A stretch of DNA of 37,541 nt from HGM11525 sp045649145. GTDB lineage: Bacteria > Bacillota > Clostridia > UBA1381. The notes below the pieces were generated by a model. The model searched no databases. It was not told the DNA's origin and saw nothing but the letters and a program-made list of their open reading frames with translations. The position numbers and the translations under genes are program-made. This document shows, piece after piece, positions 7,895-16,383 of this stretch (position 1 is its first letter; each line of letters begins with the position of its first letter). The DNA lies in NCBI GenBank assembly GCA_045649145.1, contig JAZRPK010000006.1, positions 1 through 37,541 of the forward strand. Direction: 5' to 3'.

Positions 7895-9960
7895 GATTTG
7901 AGAGAATAACCCTCCTTAAAGCAATTACCGTTATTATCGGAATTATACTTGCAGCAAGACTTTACAGTCTGCAGATTATAAACGGCGAGGCGTATCTTGC
8001 TACATCAAACCTGAGGTCAACAGCAGTTGTTAAGGAAAAAGCACCGCGAGGCGACATTAAGGACCGAAACGGCAAAAACCTTGTAACTAACCGTAGGGGG
8101 TATTCGCTGCTTTGGATAAAAACGGCGGCATCCGATGACGAGATAAACGAAATGCTATTTAAGATGGCGGACATATTGGCCGAGTCGGAGTACGAGTTTT
8201 CCGACAGCCTGCCGATTTCTAAGTATCCGTATGAGTTTACCTTTACCGACAAGAACAAGGACGGGAGCACAGACGATGAGAAAAAGGAATGGTTTGATAC
8301 AAAAAAGCGGCTTAATGAGGATATGACGGCTGAGGAGGTAATAGAATTTTACCGAAGCAAAGTTTTCTCCATTCCGCCTGAGGAGGACCCTGACAGGCTA
8401 CGTACGCTTATCGGCATAAGATATGATGCGGAGATGAGCGGATTTTCTTACTCGACGCCCTATACAATCGCAACCGATGTTGATATTGAGGTTGTTACAA
8501 AGGTCAAGGAGCGTAAGAGCGAGTTTCCAGATATAGAGGTTACAGAGGAGTATTTTAGACAATTCGAGTTCGGAAGTCTGGCTGCGCATACTCTTGGCAG
8601 AATAGGTAAAATCTATAAGGAGGAGTACGAAACTCTAAGCCCAAAGGGCTATGCTTATAATGACTATGTCGGAAAGCAGGGTATAGAGAAGATTTGCGAG
8701 GATGACCTTCGTGGAACTGACGGACAGAAGGTGCTTGGAACGGAAGACGGTGGTAAACTGCTCGGTATTGAGAGTGAGGACGCAGTTGCAGGTAATTACG
8801 TAGTTCTTACGCTCGACTCCGATTTGCAGATGGCAGCTGAAGAGTCGCTTAAGAAAACGATAGAAGAAATTGCCGCAAACGGTGCGGGAAAAGGTGCACA
8901 AAAGGGCGCAGACGCAAGCGCAGGTGCGGCGGTGGTGCTTGATGTAAATAATGCAGAGGTACTTGCACTTGCAACATATCCTTCGTATAATCCCGAAACC
9001 TTTAATCAGATGTATTCCGAGCTTTCTGCTGATGAGGACAAGCCTTTATGGAACAGAGCTATAAGCGGCACATATTCGCCCGGCTCCACCTTTAAGCCTT
9101 TAACTGCAGTTGCGGCACTTGAAACGGGTGCTGTTACAATAGACGAAAAGCTCATTTGCAACGGAGTGTACAAGTTTTTCAAGGACTATCAGCCAAAGTG
9201 CTGGATTAACTTAGAACAAGGTCTTTCGCACGGCTGGGAGAATGTTACCGAGGCGATTGAGGATTCGTGTAACTTGTACTTTTATGAAGCGGGCAGAAGA
9301 ACGGGTATAGATGCTCTAAGCCGCTATGCCAAGATGTTCGGTTTGGGAGAATATTCAGGTATAGAGCTTAGCGAGGAAGCAAAGGGTGCTATGGCGGGCC
9401 CCGATTATAAAGAGAAAATAGAGGGCGATGGTCAGGAATGGTACGGCGGTGATACGATACAGGCATCTATCGGACAGAGCTATTCGCACTTTACACCACT
9501 ACAGCTTGCGAACTATATAGCAACTATTGCTAACGGCGGCACACGTTACCGCCCGCATATAATAAAAAGTGTACACCGTTCGGAAGACGGCAGCGAGGTT
9601 AAAAGAAGTGCACCTGTTGTCGAGGAGAGAATTTCCATAACGGCGGAAAATCTCGATGCAGTAAAACGTGGTATGTACGGAGTTGTCGACGAAGGCTCAG
9701 CCAGCAAAATTTTCCAGAACTATAACATTTCGGTAGGCGGAAAAACAGGAACAGCACAAGGCAGCAGCAATCAATCGAATACTGCATTGTTCGTTGCGTT
9801 TGCCCCGTATGATAAGCCGGAGATTGCTGTTGCGGTAGTAATTGAGCACGGAGTACGAGGTGTTAATGCGGCAGGTGTTGCCAGAGATATCTTTGACGAG
9901 TATTTCGATATAGGTGCAAATATAAGCCAAAGTTATGAGGTTGGAGAGCTCCTTCCGTAA
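7891..9960 (+). CDS. mrdA: penicillin-binding protein 2 (elongasome transpeptidase)
   Basis: This 689-residue class B PBP has one N-terminal membrane anchor (about residues 8-27), a pedestal domain starting near KAPRGDIKDRNG, and a transpeptidase domain. The three active-site motifs are intact: STFK with catalytic S399, SCN at 459-461, and KTG at 618-620. It forms 4-3 peptide cross-links in lateral-wall peptidoglycan outside the membrane, working with RodA and the MreBCD scaffold; beta-lactams would acylate S399. The pedestal carries acidic insertions (about 100-160), making it longer than E. coli PBP2. It is last in the operon and I see no clear terminator after it. Confidence 0.93.
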   Translation: MRFERITLLKAITVIIGIILAARLYSLQIINGEAYLATSNLRSTAVVKEKAPRGDIKDRNGKNLVTNRRGYSLLWIKTAASDDEINEMLFKMADILAESEYEFSDSLPISKYPYEFTFTDKNKDGSTDDEKKEWFDTKKRLNEDMTAEEVIEFYRSKVFSIPPEEDPDRLRTLIGIRYDAEMSGFSYSTPYTIATDVDIEVVTKVKERKSEFPDIEVTEEYFRQFEFGSLAAHTLGRIGKIYKEEYETLSPKGYAYNDYVGKQGIEKICEDDLRGTDGQKVLGTEDGGKLLGIESEDAVAGNYVVLTLDSDLQMAAEESLKKTIEEIAANGAGKGAQKGADASAGAAVVLDVNNAEVLALATYPSYNPETFNQMYSELSADEDKPLWNRAISGTYSPGSTFKPLTAVAALETGAVTIDEKLICNGVYKFFKDYQPKCWINLEQGLSHGWENVTEAIEDSCNLYFYEAGRRTGIDALSRYAKMFGLGEYSGIELSEEAKGAMAGPDYKEKIEGDGQEWYGGDTIQASIGQSYSHFTPLQLANYIATIANGGTRYRPHIIKSVHRSEDGSEVKRSAPVVEERISITAENLDAVKRGMYGVVDEGSASKIFQNYNISVGGKTGTAQGSSNQSNTALFVAFAPYDKPEIAVAVVIEHGVRGVNAAGVARDIFDEYFDIGANISQSYEVGELLP

Positions 9961-9976
9961 ATTTGCATAAAAAACC

Positions 9977-10005
9977 TTTACAAATCTGCAATAATTTGTT
10001 ATAAT
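9977..10005 (+). promoter_or_regulatory. promoter for the methylglyoxal synthase gene
   Basis: TTTACA at 9977-9982 and TATAAT at 10000-10005 are exactly 17 bp apart, just after the PBP2 stop codon and 34 bp before the next start. Confidence 0.78.
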
Positions 10006-10039
10006 AAGTTGCAATATATCGGTAAAAGGAGGAAGATAA

Positions 10040-10444
10040 GTGAACATTGCATTCATAGCGCACGACAAGAAAAAGGAGCTGATGGCGCAATTTTGTATTG
10101 CGTATAAGGGTATTTTGGAAAAGCATAAGCTTTATGCTACCGACACCACAGGAAAAGTAATCAACGAAAATACAGGCCTTGATGTTTACCGTTTTCTTTC
10201 GGGAATGCAGGGCGGAGACCAGCAGATAGGTGCAAGAGTTGCATATAACGAAATTGACCTGGTCTTGTTTTTCCGTGATCCTTTGACTGCCGAAGGCTAT
10301 GAACCGGATATATCATCGCTTTTAAGACTTTGCGATATGCACAATATCCCCATAGCGACCAATCTTGCAACAGCAGAGGTGCTAATTCATGGTCTTGATC
10401 GCGGCGACCTTGACTGGAGAGATATCGTAAATCCGAAAAATTAA
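10040..10444 (+). CDS. mgsA: methylglyoxal synthase, with altered active-site residues
   Basis: The 134-residue product starts at GTG 10040, behind AAAGGAGGA. Family hallmarks are AHDKKK (H8, D9), the catalytic Asp in GGDQQIG (D60, equivalent to E. coli D71), FFRDPL (D80), PD (D90, equivalent to D101) and NLATAE. The enzyme converts dihydroxyacetone phosphate to methylglyoxal and phosphate, a bypass when phosphate is scarce or sugar phosphates build up. Two usually invariant positions differ: the phosphate-binding YATGTTG is YATDTTG (Asp35), and the His equivalent to E. coli H98 is Tyr87. The SGP before GGDQQ is SGM. Activity may be altered. The gene is monocistronic with its own promoter and terminator. 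Confidence 0.9.
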   Translation: MNIAFIAHDKKKELMAQFCIAYKGILEKHKLYATDTTGKVINENTGLDVYRFLSGMQGGDQQIGARVAYNEIDLVLFFRDPLTAEGYEPDISSLLRLCDMHNIPIATNLATAEVLIHGLDRGDLDWRDIVNPKN

Positions 10445-10462
10445 ATCACTTATTGATTATAT

Positions 10463-10509
10463 GCCCTTGTAAGCACATATTATTAAATGATGCTTAGAGG
10501 GCTTTTTTT
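10463..10509 (+). terminator. intrinsic terminator after mgsA
   Basis: GCCCTTGTAAGCA (10463-10475) pairs with TGCTTAGAGGGC (10491-10502), with one internal bulge, followed by seven T residues. It ends 20 bp before the patatin gene. Confidence 0.85.
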
Positions 10510-10528
10510 GTTAAAAGGAGGTTTTAGA

Positions 10529-11632
10529 ATGTATGGTGTTGTATTTGGCGGCGGCGGAGCCAGAGGTGCATATGAGATAGGTGCGTGGAGAGCTATTCTG
10601 GAACAGGATATCAGCATAGGTGCAGTGTGCGGTACATCTATAGGCGCTATAAACGCCGCCATCATTGCACAGGGTGACTACGATACTGCCGTTAATATAT
10701 GGAACAATATTTCCGCACCTGATATAGTGGATATGAGTGCATTCTCGGAAGAAAAGCTGATGTCGGTTAAAAATATAGGTGCGTTTATTGACGAACTCAG
10801 GAAGAATAAGGGGATAAGTCTTGACCCGCTTGAGCAACTCTTGAGAGAAACAATTAATGAGGATAAGCTGTTGCTTTCACCGATAGATTTTGGTTTGGTT
10901 ACCTATTCTGTCAGCGACAATTCCGTAGTAGAGCTTTTTAAGGCTGATATTCCGCGTGGTATGCTGGTGGACTACCTTATGGCAAGCAGCTGCCTGCCTG
11001 GCACAAAGGCTCGTATTATCGGGGAAAAGACCTTTTTGGATGGCGGTGTGACTGATAACAAGCCGGTCGGTATGCTGATAAAAAAGGGGTATAAGGATAT
11101 AATTTCAATCGATGTAGGCGGTGTAGGTATAGTCCGTTCCTATTTGCCTGACGGTGTAAATATAATTGATATAAGATGCAAAAGTCCGATAGTCGGGGTG
11201 CTGGACTTTGACAATAAGCTGATATCGGATACGATTGAAGCGGGCTACCTTGATGCAAAACGTGCTTTTGGCAGGCTCTCGGGCGAAATATATCCGATAA
11301 GGTCGGCGGATTACCTGCGTGCAAGACGTAAGTACTCGGCAGAGCTGATATCCGGTCTTGAGCTTGCTGCCGATATCTACGGAATAAATAAGCTCAAAGA
11401 ATACACTGTAACATCTCTTGCAAGGGCGACGGTTAAACAGTACAGGCGTCTGCTGCCCGAAATAAATGATACCGGCTTTGAAAAGATGGCGACAGCAAAT
11501 ATTCTGTTAACCAGAGTGTGCGCCTCTATGTCTGAGCCTAACAAAGATGCTGTAACAAGACTTGCAGCGACTGTGCTTAAAAGGTATCAAAAAGCGGCGA
11601 ATGCCGTGTGTTATTTTGCCAGAAAGCTGTAA
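10529..11632 (+). CDS. patatin-like phospholipase family protein
   Basis: The start is ATG 10529, directly after AAAGGAGG; an upstream in-frame ATG at 10487 lies in the terminator and is rejected. The 367-residue product has the patatin catalytic set: the oxyanion loop GGGGARG (7-13), the nucleophile elbow GTSIG with S37, and the DGG motif with D171. Such cytoplasmic Ser-Asp dyad enzymes hydrolyse acyl esters of phospholipids or related lipids. The patatin domain ends near residue 220, and the last 140 residues or so form a helical region I do not recognise. The gene sits alone between mgsA and the threonine operon. No promoter of its own is obvious, so expression may depend on read-through. 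Confidence 0.88.
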   Translation: MYGVVFGGGGARGAYEIGAWRAILEQDISIGAVCGTSIGAINAAIIAQGDYDTAVNIWNNISAPDIVDMSAFSEEKLMSVKNIGAFIDELRKNKGISLDPLEQLLRETINEDKLLLSPIDFGLVTYSVSDNSVVELFKADIPRGMLVDYLMASSCLPGTKARIIGEKTFLDGGVTDNKPVGMLIKKGYKDIISIDVGGVGIVRSYLPDGVNIIDIRCKSPIVGVLDFDNKLISDTIEAGYLDAKRAFGRLSGEIYPIRSADYLRARRKYSAELISGLELAADIYGINKLKEYTVTSLARATVKQYRRLLPEINDTGFEKMATANILLTRVCASMSEPNKDAVTRLAATVLKRYQKAANAVCYFARKL

Positions 11633-11690
11633 TGTGTAAAATTGACCAAAACAACTCTACAAAAAAGATATAATTTTGGTATAAGATTAG

Positions 11691-11720
11691 TTGACAAAAG
11701 TATGATAGATGTGGTATTAT
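11691..11720 (+). promoter_or_regulatory. promoter of the hom-thrB-lysC operon
   Basis: TTGACA at 11691-11696 and TATTAT at 11715-11720 have an 18-bp spacer. About 50 nt of leader follows, with no terminator-like hairpin, so I see no attenuator or lysine riboswitch here. Confidence 0.75.
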
Positions 11721-11778
11721 ATACTGCAGAGAAAGTACAAATGTTTTTCTGTCAAGGATAAATGGAGGTTTTACGGCT

Positions 11779-12213
11779 ATGGACACTACATTCATTTTAG
11801 TAGACAGAGCGGTTGCTCCTGATGTACTTGTAAAGGTTGTTGACGCTAAGGAAAAGCTTTCCTCGGGCAGATATAAGACCATAAACGATGCACTAAGTGC
11901 TGCAAATATCAGCCGAAGTGCTTTTTACAAGTACAAAAACCACGTTTTCTCACATTCAAAGTTTGATACAGAGCAGATTGTAACACTCTTTTTCACACTT
12001 GATGATGTGGCAGGTATTCTGTCGGATATATTGATACTTTTGTCTGCAGCAGGTGCGAATATTCTGACGATAAATCAGAACATTCCGCAGGGCAACAGTG
12101 CAAACGTAACAATCTCGATGCGTACAGATAATATGAAGATTGACCTTGATGCGATGATAGAAAAGCTCAAGGGCGTTGACGGAGTAAACAAAATAGATAT
12201 ACTGTCTATGTAA
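11779..12213 (+). CDS. ACT domain-containing protein, UPF0735/PheB-like
   Basis: This is a 144-residue protein behind GGAGG at 11763-11767. Residues 1-60 are an N-terminal region with a helix-turn-helix-like look (KTINDALSAANISRSAFYKYKNHVF). Residues about 68-144 are an ACT domain (LDDVAGILSDILILLSAAGANILTINQ). ACT domains bind amino acids and control enzymes or transcription. PheB-like proteins are often placed next to homoserine dehydrogenase, as here (24 bp upstream of hom), which suggests sensing of an aspartate-family amino acid. The combination of a putative DNA-binding half and an ACT half makes a regulatory role plausible, but that is unproven. Confidence 0.85.
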   Translation: MDTTFILVDRAVAPDVLVKVVDAKEKLSSGRYKTINDALSAANISRSAFYKYKNHVFSHSKFDTEQIVTLFFTLDDVAGILSDILILLSAAGANILTINQNIPQGNSANVTISMRTDNMKIDLDAMIEKLKGVDGVNKIDILSM

Positions 12214-12237
12214 AACAATAGGAAAGGGACTTTAGAG

Positions 12238-13434
12238 ATGGCAAAGATTGCAATTTTGGGCTACGGTACGGTTGGTAGCGGAGTTTATGACATTTTTGAG
12301 AATAGCAGCTTTCTTAAAAAGACAGGTGAGGAGATTGAGGTATCAAAAATTCTTGATATCCGTGATTTTCCCGATCATCCGAAAAAAGAGCTGTTCACTA
12401 AGGATTTTAATGATATTGTAAACGACGGCGAAATCTCTGTCGTTGCTGAAACGATGGGCGGACTTCATCCTGCATATGAATTTACCAAGGCATTGTTAGA
12501 GGCGGGTAAGAGCGTTACCACTTCAAACAAGGAGCTTGTCGCAACTTACGGACCTGAGCTTTTGAGTTTGGCAGCCGAAAAGGGTGTCAGATATATGTTC
12601 GAAGCATCGGTCGGCGGCGGTATTCCTATTATAAGACCGCTTTCGGCGTGCCTGCAGGCGAATAATATCGAGCGTATTGCAGGAATCTTAAACGGAACTA
12701 CTAACTTCATTCTCTCAGAGATGATTGACAAGGGCAGCGAGTTTGAAGATGCTCTTGCCGACGCACAGCAAAAAGGCTACGCAGAGCGTAACCCTGCAGC
12801 AGATATTGAGGGCCACGATGCCTGCCGTAAGATTGCAATTCTGTCGTCTATGGCAACAGGTGATTTTGTGGATTACAATAATATTCCTACAGAGGGAATT
12901 ACCAACATATCATTAAAGGACGTACAGTATGCTGAAAAGTTTGGTGCGGCGATAAAGCTTATCGGTTATTCCGAGCAAATGGCAGACGGAACACTCTACG
13001 CTTGTGTTGCACCTATGCTTGTTAATAAGAGCATACCTTTGGCTGGAGTTTGCGATGTCTTTAATGCTGTAATGGTAAGAGGTAACTACTTAGGCGATGC
13101 GATGTTCTACGGCAGAGGTGCAGGTAAGGAAGCTACAGCAAGTGCAGTTTCAGCTGATGTTATAGATATTGTTAAAAACGGTGCGGCTAAGTATCCTCTC
13201 ATTTGGGAAACAGGCAAAGTAAAAATGATGCCGCCTGAGGAAAAAGAATGGTCATACTTTGTACGTACATCGGCGGATAAGGAACAGATTAAGACTGTGT
13301 TCGGCGATGTAGACATTGTTGACGGCATAACCGATAACGAGCTGGGCTTTGTAACAGCTAAAATGCGCGAGAAGGATTTTGCACTAAGCTTTGAAAAGCT
13401 TGGCGGCTCATACATCAAGGTGCTTGAGGCTTAA
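12238..13434 (+). CDS. hom: homoserine dehydrogenase
   Basis: This 398-residue enzyme opens with the NAD(P)-binding GYGTVGSGV loop (residues 8-16). It continues with TSNKELVA, the EASVGGGIPII segment, NGTTNFILS and the catalytic region NPAADIEGHDACRKIAIL. It reduces aspartate semialdehyde to homoserine, the branch point to threonine and methionine. Many Gram-positive Hom proteins run to about 430 residues with a full C-terminal ACT domain; here the tail after about residue 330 is short and only weakly ACT-like, so feedback by threonine may be altered. The stop TAA overlaps the thrB ATG by one base, so the two are translationally coupled. Confidence 0.95.
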   Translation: MAKIAILGYGTVGSGVYDIFENSSFLKKTGEEIEVSKILDIRDFPDHPKKELFTKDFNDIVNDGEISVVAETMGGLHPAYEFTKALLEAGKSVTTSNKELVATYGPELLSLAAEKGVRYMFEASVGGGIPIIRPLSACLQANNIERIAGILNGTTNFILSEMIDKGSEFEDALADAQQKGYAERNPAADIEGHDACRKIAILSSMATGDFVDYNNIPTEGITNISLKDVQYAEKFGAAIKLIGYSEQMADGTLYACVAPMLVNKSIPLAGVCDVFNAVMVRGNYLGDAMFYGRGAGKEATASAVSADVIDIVKNGAAKYPLIWETGKVKMMPPEEKEWSYFVRTSADKEQIKTVFGDVDIVDGITDNELGFVTAKMREKDFALSFEKLGGSYIKVLEA

Positions 13435-14330
13435 TGATAAAGGTAAGAGTTCCTGCAACGAGCGCAAATATGGGTGCAGGCTTTGACTCGCTTGGAGTGG
13501 CGCTGTCATTATATAACACGATTTGCGTTGAGGAAACAGGGAGCGGTCTTGTGGTCGAAAACAGACGTAGGGGAGAATATATCCCTACGGGTGAGAATAA
13601 TTTGATATATCGCGCAATCAAACAGGTTTTTGACAAGGTCGGCTACAGGGAAAAGGGTCTTAGAATAATTCAAGACAGCGAGATACCTATGACAAGAGGT
13701 CTTGGCAGCAGCAGTGCCTGCATAATAGGCGGAATGCTCGCTGCAAATATCATATCGGGAAGACAGCTTTCGTATAATGATATATTAGATATGGCGACTG
13801 AAATGGAGGGACATCCCGATAATGTTGCGCCTGCTCTTTACGGCGGATTTTGCGTTGCAGTGGGGAGCGGAGACCATACTATTGCAAAATCGGTTAAGGT
13901 TGAAAAACCGCTATCCTTTGTTGCGATGGTGCCCGATTTCTTTGTTTCAACCAAGAAATCACGTGTGGCACTGCCCGAGACAGTAACGCATAAGGATGCG
14001 GTATATAATGCAGGTCACGCAGCACTTTTCTCGATTGCTTTGGCGACGGGAGATTTTGAAAAGCTGAGGGTGGCTGTAAAGGATAAGCTTCATCAGCCCT
14101 ATAGAGCTCAGTATATAGACAATATGGATAAAACCTTTGAAGAAGCTTATAAAAATGGTGCTTATGCGGTATGGCTTAGCGGCTCAGGTCCGACAATCGT
14201 CGCAATGTGCAGTCCTCAAAACGATGGATTTTTAACCGAAATGGACAGCTATTTTGCAGATGTAGGTCAAAAGAGCAGCTGCCGCAGGCTTACAATAGAT
14301 AATGTTGGTGCAATAGTTCAGGTAATATAA
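13434..14330 (+). CDS. thrB: homoserine kinase
   Basis: This is a 298-residue GHMP-family kinase. The N-terminus VRVPATSANMGAGFDSLG and the ATP-binding motif PMTRGLGSSSAC (about 83-94) are diagnostic, and the C-terminal WLSGSGPTIVAM segment is the third GHMP motif. It phosphorylates homoserine to O-phosphohomoserine, the threonine synthase substrate. No thrC lies in this window. It overlaps hom by one base and ends 17 bp before lysC, so one transcript is likely. Confidence 0.95.
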   Translation: MIKVRVPATSANMGAGFDSLGVALSLYNTICVEETGSGLVVENRRRGEYIPTGENNLIYRAIKQVFDKVGYREKGLRIIQDSEIPMTRGLGSSSACIIGGMLAANIISGRQLSYNDILDMATEMEGHPDNVAPALYGGFCVAVGSGDHTIAKSVKVEKPLSFVAMVPDFFVSTKKSRVALPETVTHKDAVYNAGHAALFSIALATGDFEKLRVAVKDKLHQPYRAQYIDNMDKTFEEAYKNGAYAVWLSGSGPTIVAMCSPQNDGFLTEMDSYFADVGQKSSCRRLTIDNVGAIVQVI

Positions 14331-14347
14331 GAAAGGACGGAATAAAT

Positions 14348-15556
14348 ATGGGACTTATAGTACAGAAGTACGGCGGTTCATCTGTAAGAGATGCCGAACG
14401 AGTAAATAACGTAGCAACACGTGTTGTTGAGGCGTATGATGCAGGAAATGACGTGGTAGTAGTTGTATCAGCTCAGGGCGATACGACAGACGATTTGATT
14501 GATAAGGCTAAGGAGATAAACCCATCGGCATCAAAGCGTGAGATGGATATGCTTCTTTCAAGCGGAGAGCAGATTTCGATTGCACTTCTTGCAATGGCAA
14601 TCGAGAAAATCGGAAGACCTGTTGTATCATTGACCGGATGGCAGGCAGGCTTTTCTACCGACACTAATTATTCTGCAGCAAGAATTAAGAAGATAAAGAC
14701 CGAAAGACTGCAAAACGAGCTTGACAAGCGCAGAATTGTTATTGTTGCAGGCTTCCAGGGCTTAAACAAGTATGACGATATCACAACACTCGGCAGAGGC
14801 GGCTCTGACACATCAGCAGTTGCAATAGCTGCTGCACTGGGCGCAGATGTTTGTGAGATTTATACTGACGTTGACGGTGTATACACCGCAGACCCCAGAT
14901 TTGTAAAAAATGCGAAAAAGCTTGACGATATTTCTTATGATGAGATGCTTGAGCTTGCATCGTTAGGTGCAAATGTGCTGCATAACCGCTCGGTTGAAAT
15001 GGCAAAGAAATATCACGTAAAGCTGGCTGTTAAATCAAGCCTTGAGAGAGTAGAAGGAACATATGTTAAGGAGGTAAATCAAGTGGAGAAGATGTTAGTA
15101 AGAGGTGTTACAAGAGATAATGACTGTGCAAGAGTTGCACTTGTAGGTGTAGAGGATACACCGGGGAAAGCATTTTCTGTATTCGCATTGCTTTCAAAGA
15201 AGAATATCGGCGTAGACCTTATTATCCAGTCAATTGGCAGAGACGGCAAAAAGGACATCAGCTTCACAGTAACTGAGGGCGACCTTCCTGCAGTTCTTGA
15301 GATATTTGAGGCGAATAAGGATACTATTAAAGCAGACCATATCGACTACTCAACAGAGGTTTCCAAGGTATCAATCGTCGGTGCAGGTATGGTAAATAAT
15401 GCCGGTGTTGCTACAACTATGTTCGAGGCACTCTACAACGCACATATCAATATCAGTATGATTGCAACATCAGAGATTAAGATTTCTGTTTTGGTTGCAC
15501 AGAAGGATGCAGAGCGTGCGGTTGTTGCTATCCACGACAAATTTTTGCTCGACTGA
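14348..15556 (+). CDS. lysC: aspartate kinase, lysine-sensitive type with internal beta-subunit start
   Basis: This is a 402-residue aspartokinase. It has the N-terminal KYGGSSV motif, the catalytic domain to about residue 240 (FQGLNKYDDITTLGRGGSDT, YTDVDGVYTADPR) and two C-terminal ACT domains (AFSVFALLSKKNIGVDLI and MFEALYNAHINISMIATSEIKIS). It makes aspartyl-4-phosphate, the first step to lysine, threonine and methionine. Inside the gene, AAGGAGG (15068-15074) precedes an in-frame GTG at 15083 (codon 246). That is where Bacillus aspartokinase II starts its separate beta subunit, so an alpha2-beta2 enzyme is expected. GAAAGGACGG precedes the main ATG. Confidence 0.95.
   Translation: MGLIVQKYGGSSVRDAERVNNVATRVVEAYDAGNDVVVVVSAQGDTTDDLIDKAKEINPSASKREMDMLLSSGEQISIALLAMAIEKIGRPVVSLTGWQAGFSTDTNYSAARIKKIKTERLQNELDKRRIVIVAGFQGLNKYDDITTLGRGGSDTSAVAIAAALGADVCEIYTDVDGVYTADPRFVKNAKKLDDISYDEMLELASLGANVLHNRSVEMAKKYHVKLAVKSSLERVEGTYVKEVNQVEKMLVRGVTRDNDCARVALVGVEDTPGKAFSVFALLSKKNIGVDLIIQSIGRDGKKDISFTVTEGDLPAVLEIFEANKDTIKADHIDYSTEVSKVSIVGAGMVNNAGVATTMFEALYNAHINISMIATSEIKISVLVAQKDAERAVVAIHDKFLLD
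15083..15556 (+). CDS. aspartokinase beta subunit from an internal in-frame start
   Basis: A strong ribosome binding site, AAGGAGGT (15068-15075), lies inside lysC with a spacing of 8 bp to GTG 15083. An in-frame ATG follows at 15092. Translation from here would give a 157-residue polypeptide consisting only of the two ACT domains. In Bacillus subtilis aspartokinase II the beta subunit arises this way and corresponds to the last ~160 residues of alpha. The Lys-Glu codons alone explain part of the AAGGAG, so the signal could be coincidental, but spacing and location agree with the precedent. Confidence 0.6.
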   Translation: MEKMLVRGVTRDNDCARVALVGVEDTPGKAFSVFALLSKKNIGVDLIIQSIGRDGKKDISFTVTEGDLPAVLEIFEANKDTIKADHIDYSTEVSKVSIVGAGMVNNAGVATTMFEALYNAHINISMIATSEIKISVLVAQKDAERAVVAIHDKFLLD

Positions 15557-15572
15557 TAATTAGAAACATACT

Positions 15573-15609
15573 AACCGGCACAGGGCAATTTTTGCCTGTG
15601 TCGGTTTTG
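15573..15609 (+). terminator. intrinsic terminator of the threonine/lysine operon
   Basis: A GC-rich stem (about 15573-15588 with 15592-15606, one bulge and one G-U pair) is followed by a short T-run. It ends 18 bp before rlmB. Confidence 0.75.
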
Positions 15610-15626
15610 GGTATACGGAGGATATT

Positions 15627-16364
15627 ATGCAGGATAAGCTTGTTGGAAGAAATCCCGTTTCAGAAGCACTAAAAGCTGGGACGGATATAGACAAAATTTT
15701 TGTAAAAAAGGATGCAGACGGGTCGCTCTTGCCGCTGCTTAAAAAAGCAAGAGCGCAAAAAATACCCATCAGCGAGGTAGACCGCCGCAAACTTGACGAA
15801 ATGGCAGGCGGAGAAAATCATCAGGGCATTATTGCACAAATCCCTGCCGAAAGCTATAAAACTGTAGAGGATATTTTAGAGCTTGCATCCGAGAGGAATG
15901 AGCCGCCTTTTGTTGTCATACTCGACAAAATCACCGACCCGCATAATCTCGGCTCGATTATAAGAACGGCACACTGCGTCGGTGCTCACGGTGTTATTAT
16001 ACCAAAGCACGGCAGTGCCGGCTTAAACTCAATTGCAGCCAAAACTGCATCGGGTGCTACTATGTACACACCTGTTGCCAGAGTTACTAATATTGCACGC
16101 ACTATTGACGAGCTAAAGGAAAAGGGCTTATGGATTGTCGGTGCGGATATGAACGGACAGGCAATGTATGATGTTGATATGAAGGGCTCGTTGGGTATCG
16201 TAATCGGTAATGAGGGCGAGGGGCTTTCCCGTCTTGTGCGTGAAAAGTGCGACTTTATTGCAGAAATACCTATGTGGGGAAAAATCGACTCGCTAAACGC
16301 CTCAGTTGCGGCTGCGATACTGATGTACGAGGCACGACGTCAGCAGAACGGTTATAATAAGTAA
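15627..16364 (+). CDS. rlmB: 23S rRNA (guanosine-2'-O)-methyltransferase RlmB-type
   Basis: This 245-residue SPOUT methyltransferase has an N-terminal L30e-like substrate-binding domain (about residues 1-75, opening VGRNPVSEAL). The catalytic trefoil-knot domain carries the three TrmH motifs: TDPHNLGSIIRTAH, GNEGEGLSRLV and LNASVAAAI. RlmB methylates the 2'-O of G2251 in the 23S rRNA peptidyl-transferase P loop. Specificity among TrmH-like proteins cannot be fixed by eye, but the L30e domain plus length fit RlmB. CGGAGG precedes the ATG. Downstream genes follow at short spacing, so rlmB probably heads a three-gene operon. Confidence 0.9.
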   Translation: MQDKLVGRNPVSEALKAGTDIDKIFVKKDADGSLLPLLKKARAQKIPISEVDRRKLDEMAGGENHQGIIAQIPAESYKTVEDILELASERNEPPFVVILDKITDPHNLGSIIRTAHCVGAHGVIIPKHGSAGLNSIAAKTASGATMYTPVARVTNIARTIDELKEKGLWIVGADMNGQAMYDVDMKGSLGIVIGNEGEGLSRLVREKCDFIAEIPMWGKIDSLNASVAAAILMYEARRQQNGYNK

Positions 16365-16383
16365 ATTACGGAGGAATACATCT

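Noticed and set aside
11641..11674. TTGACC and TATAAT upstream of the hom operon as a second promoter
   Set aside because: The spacer is 21 bp, too long for a normal sigma-A promoter.
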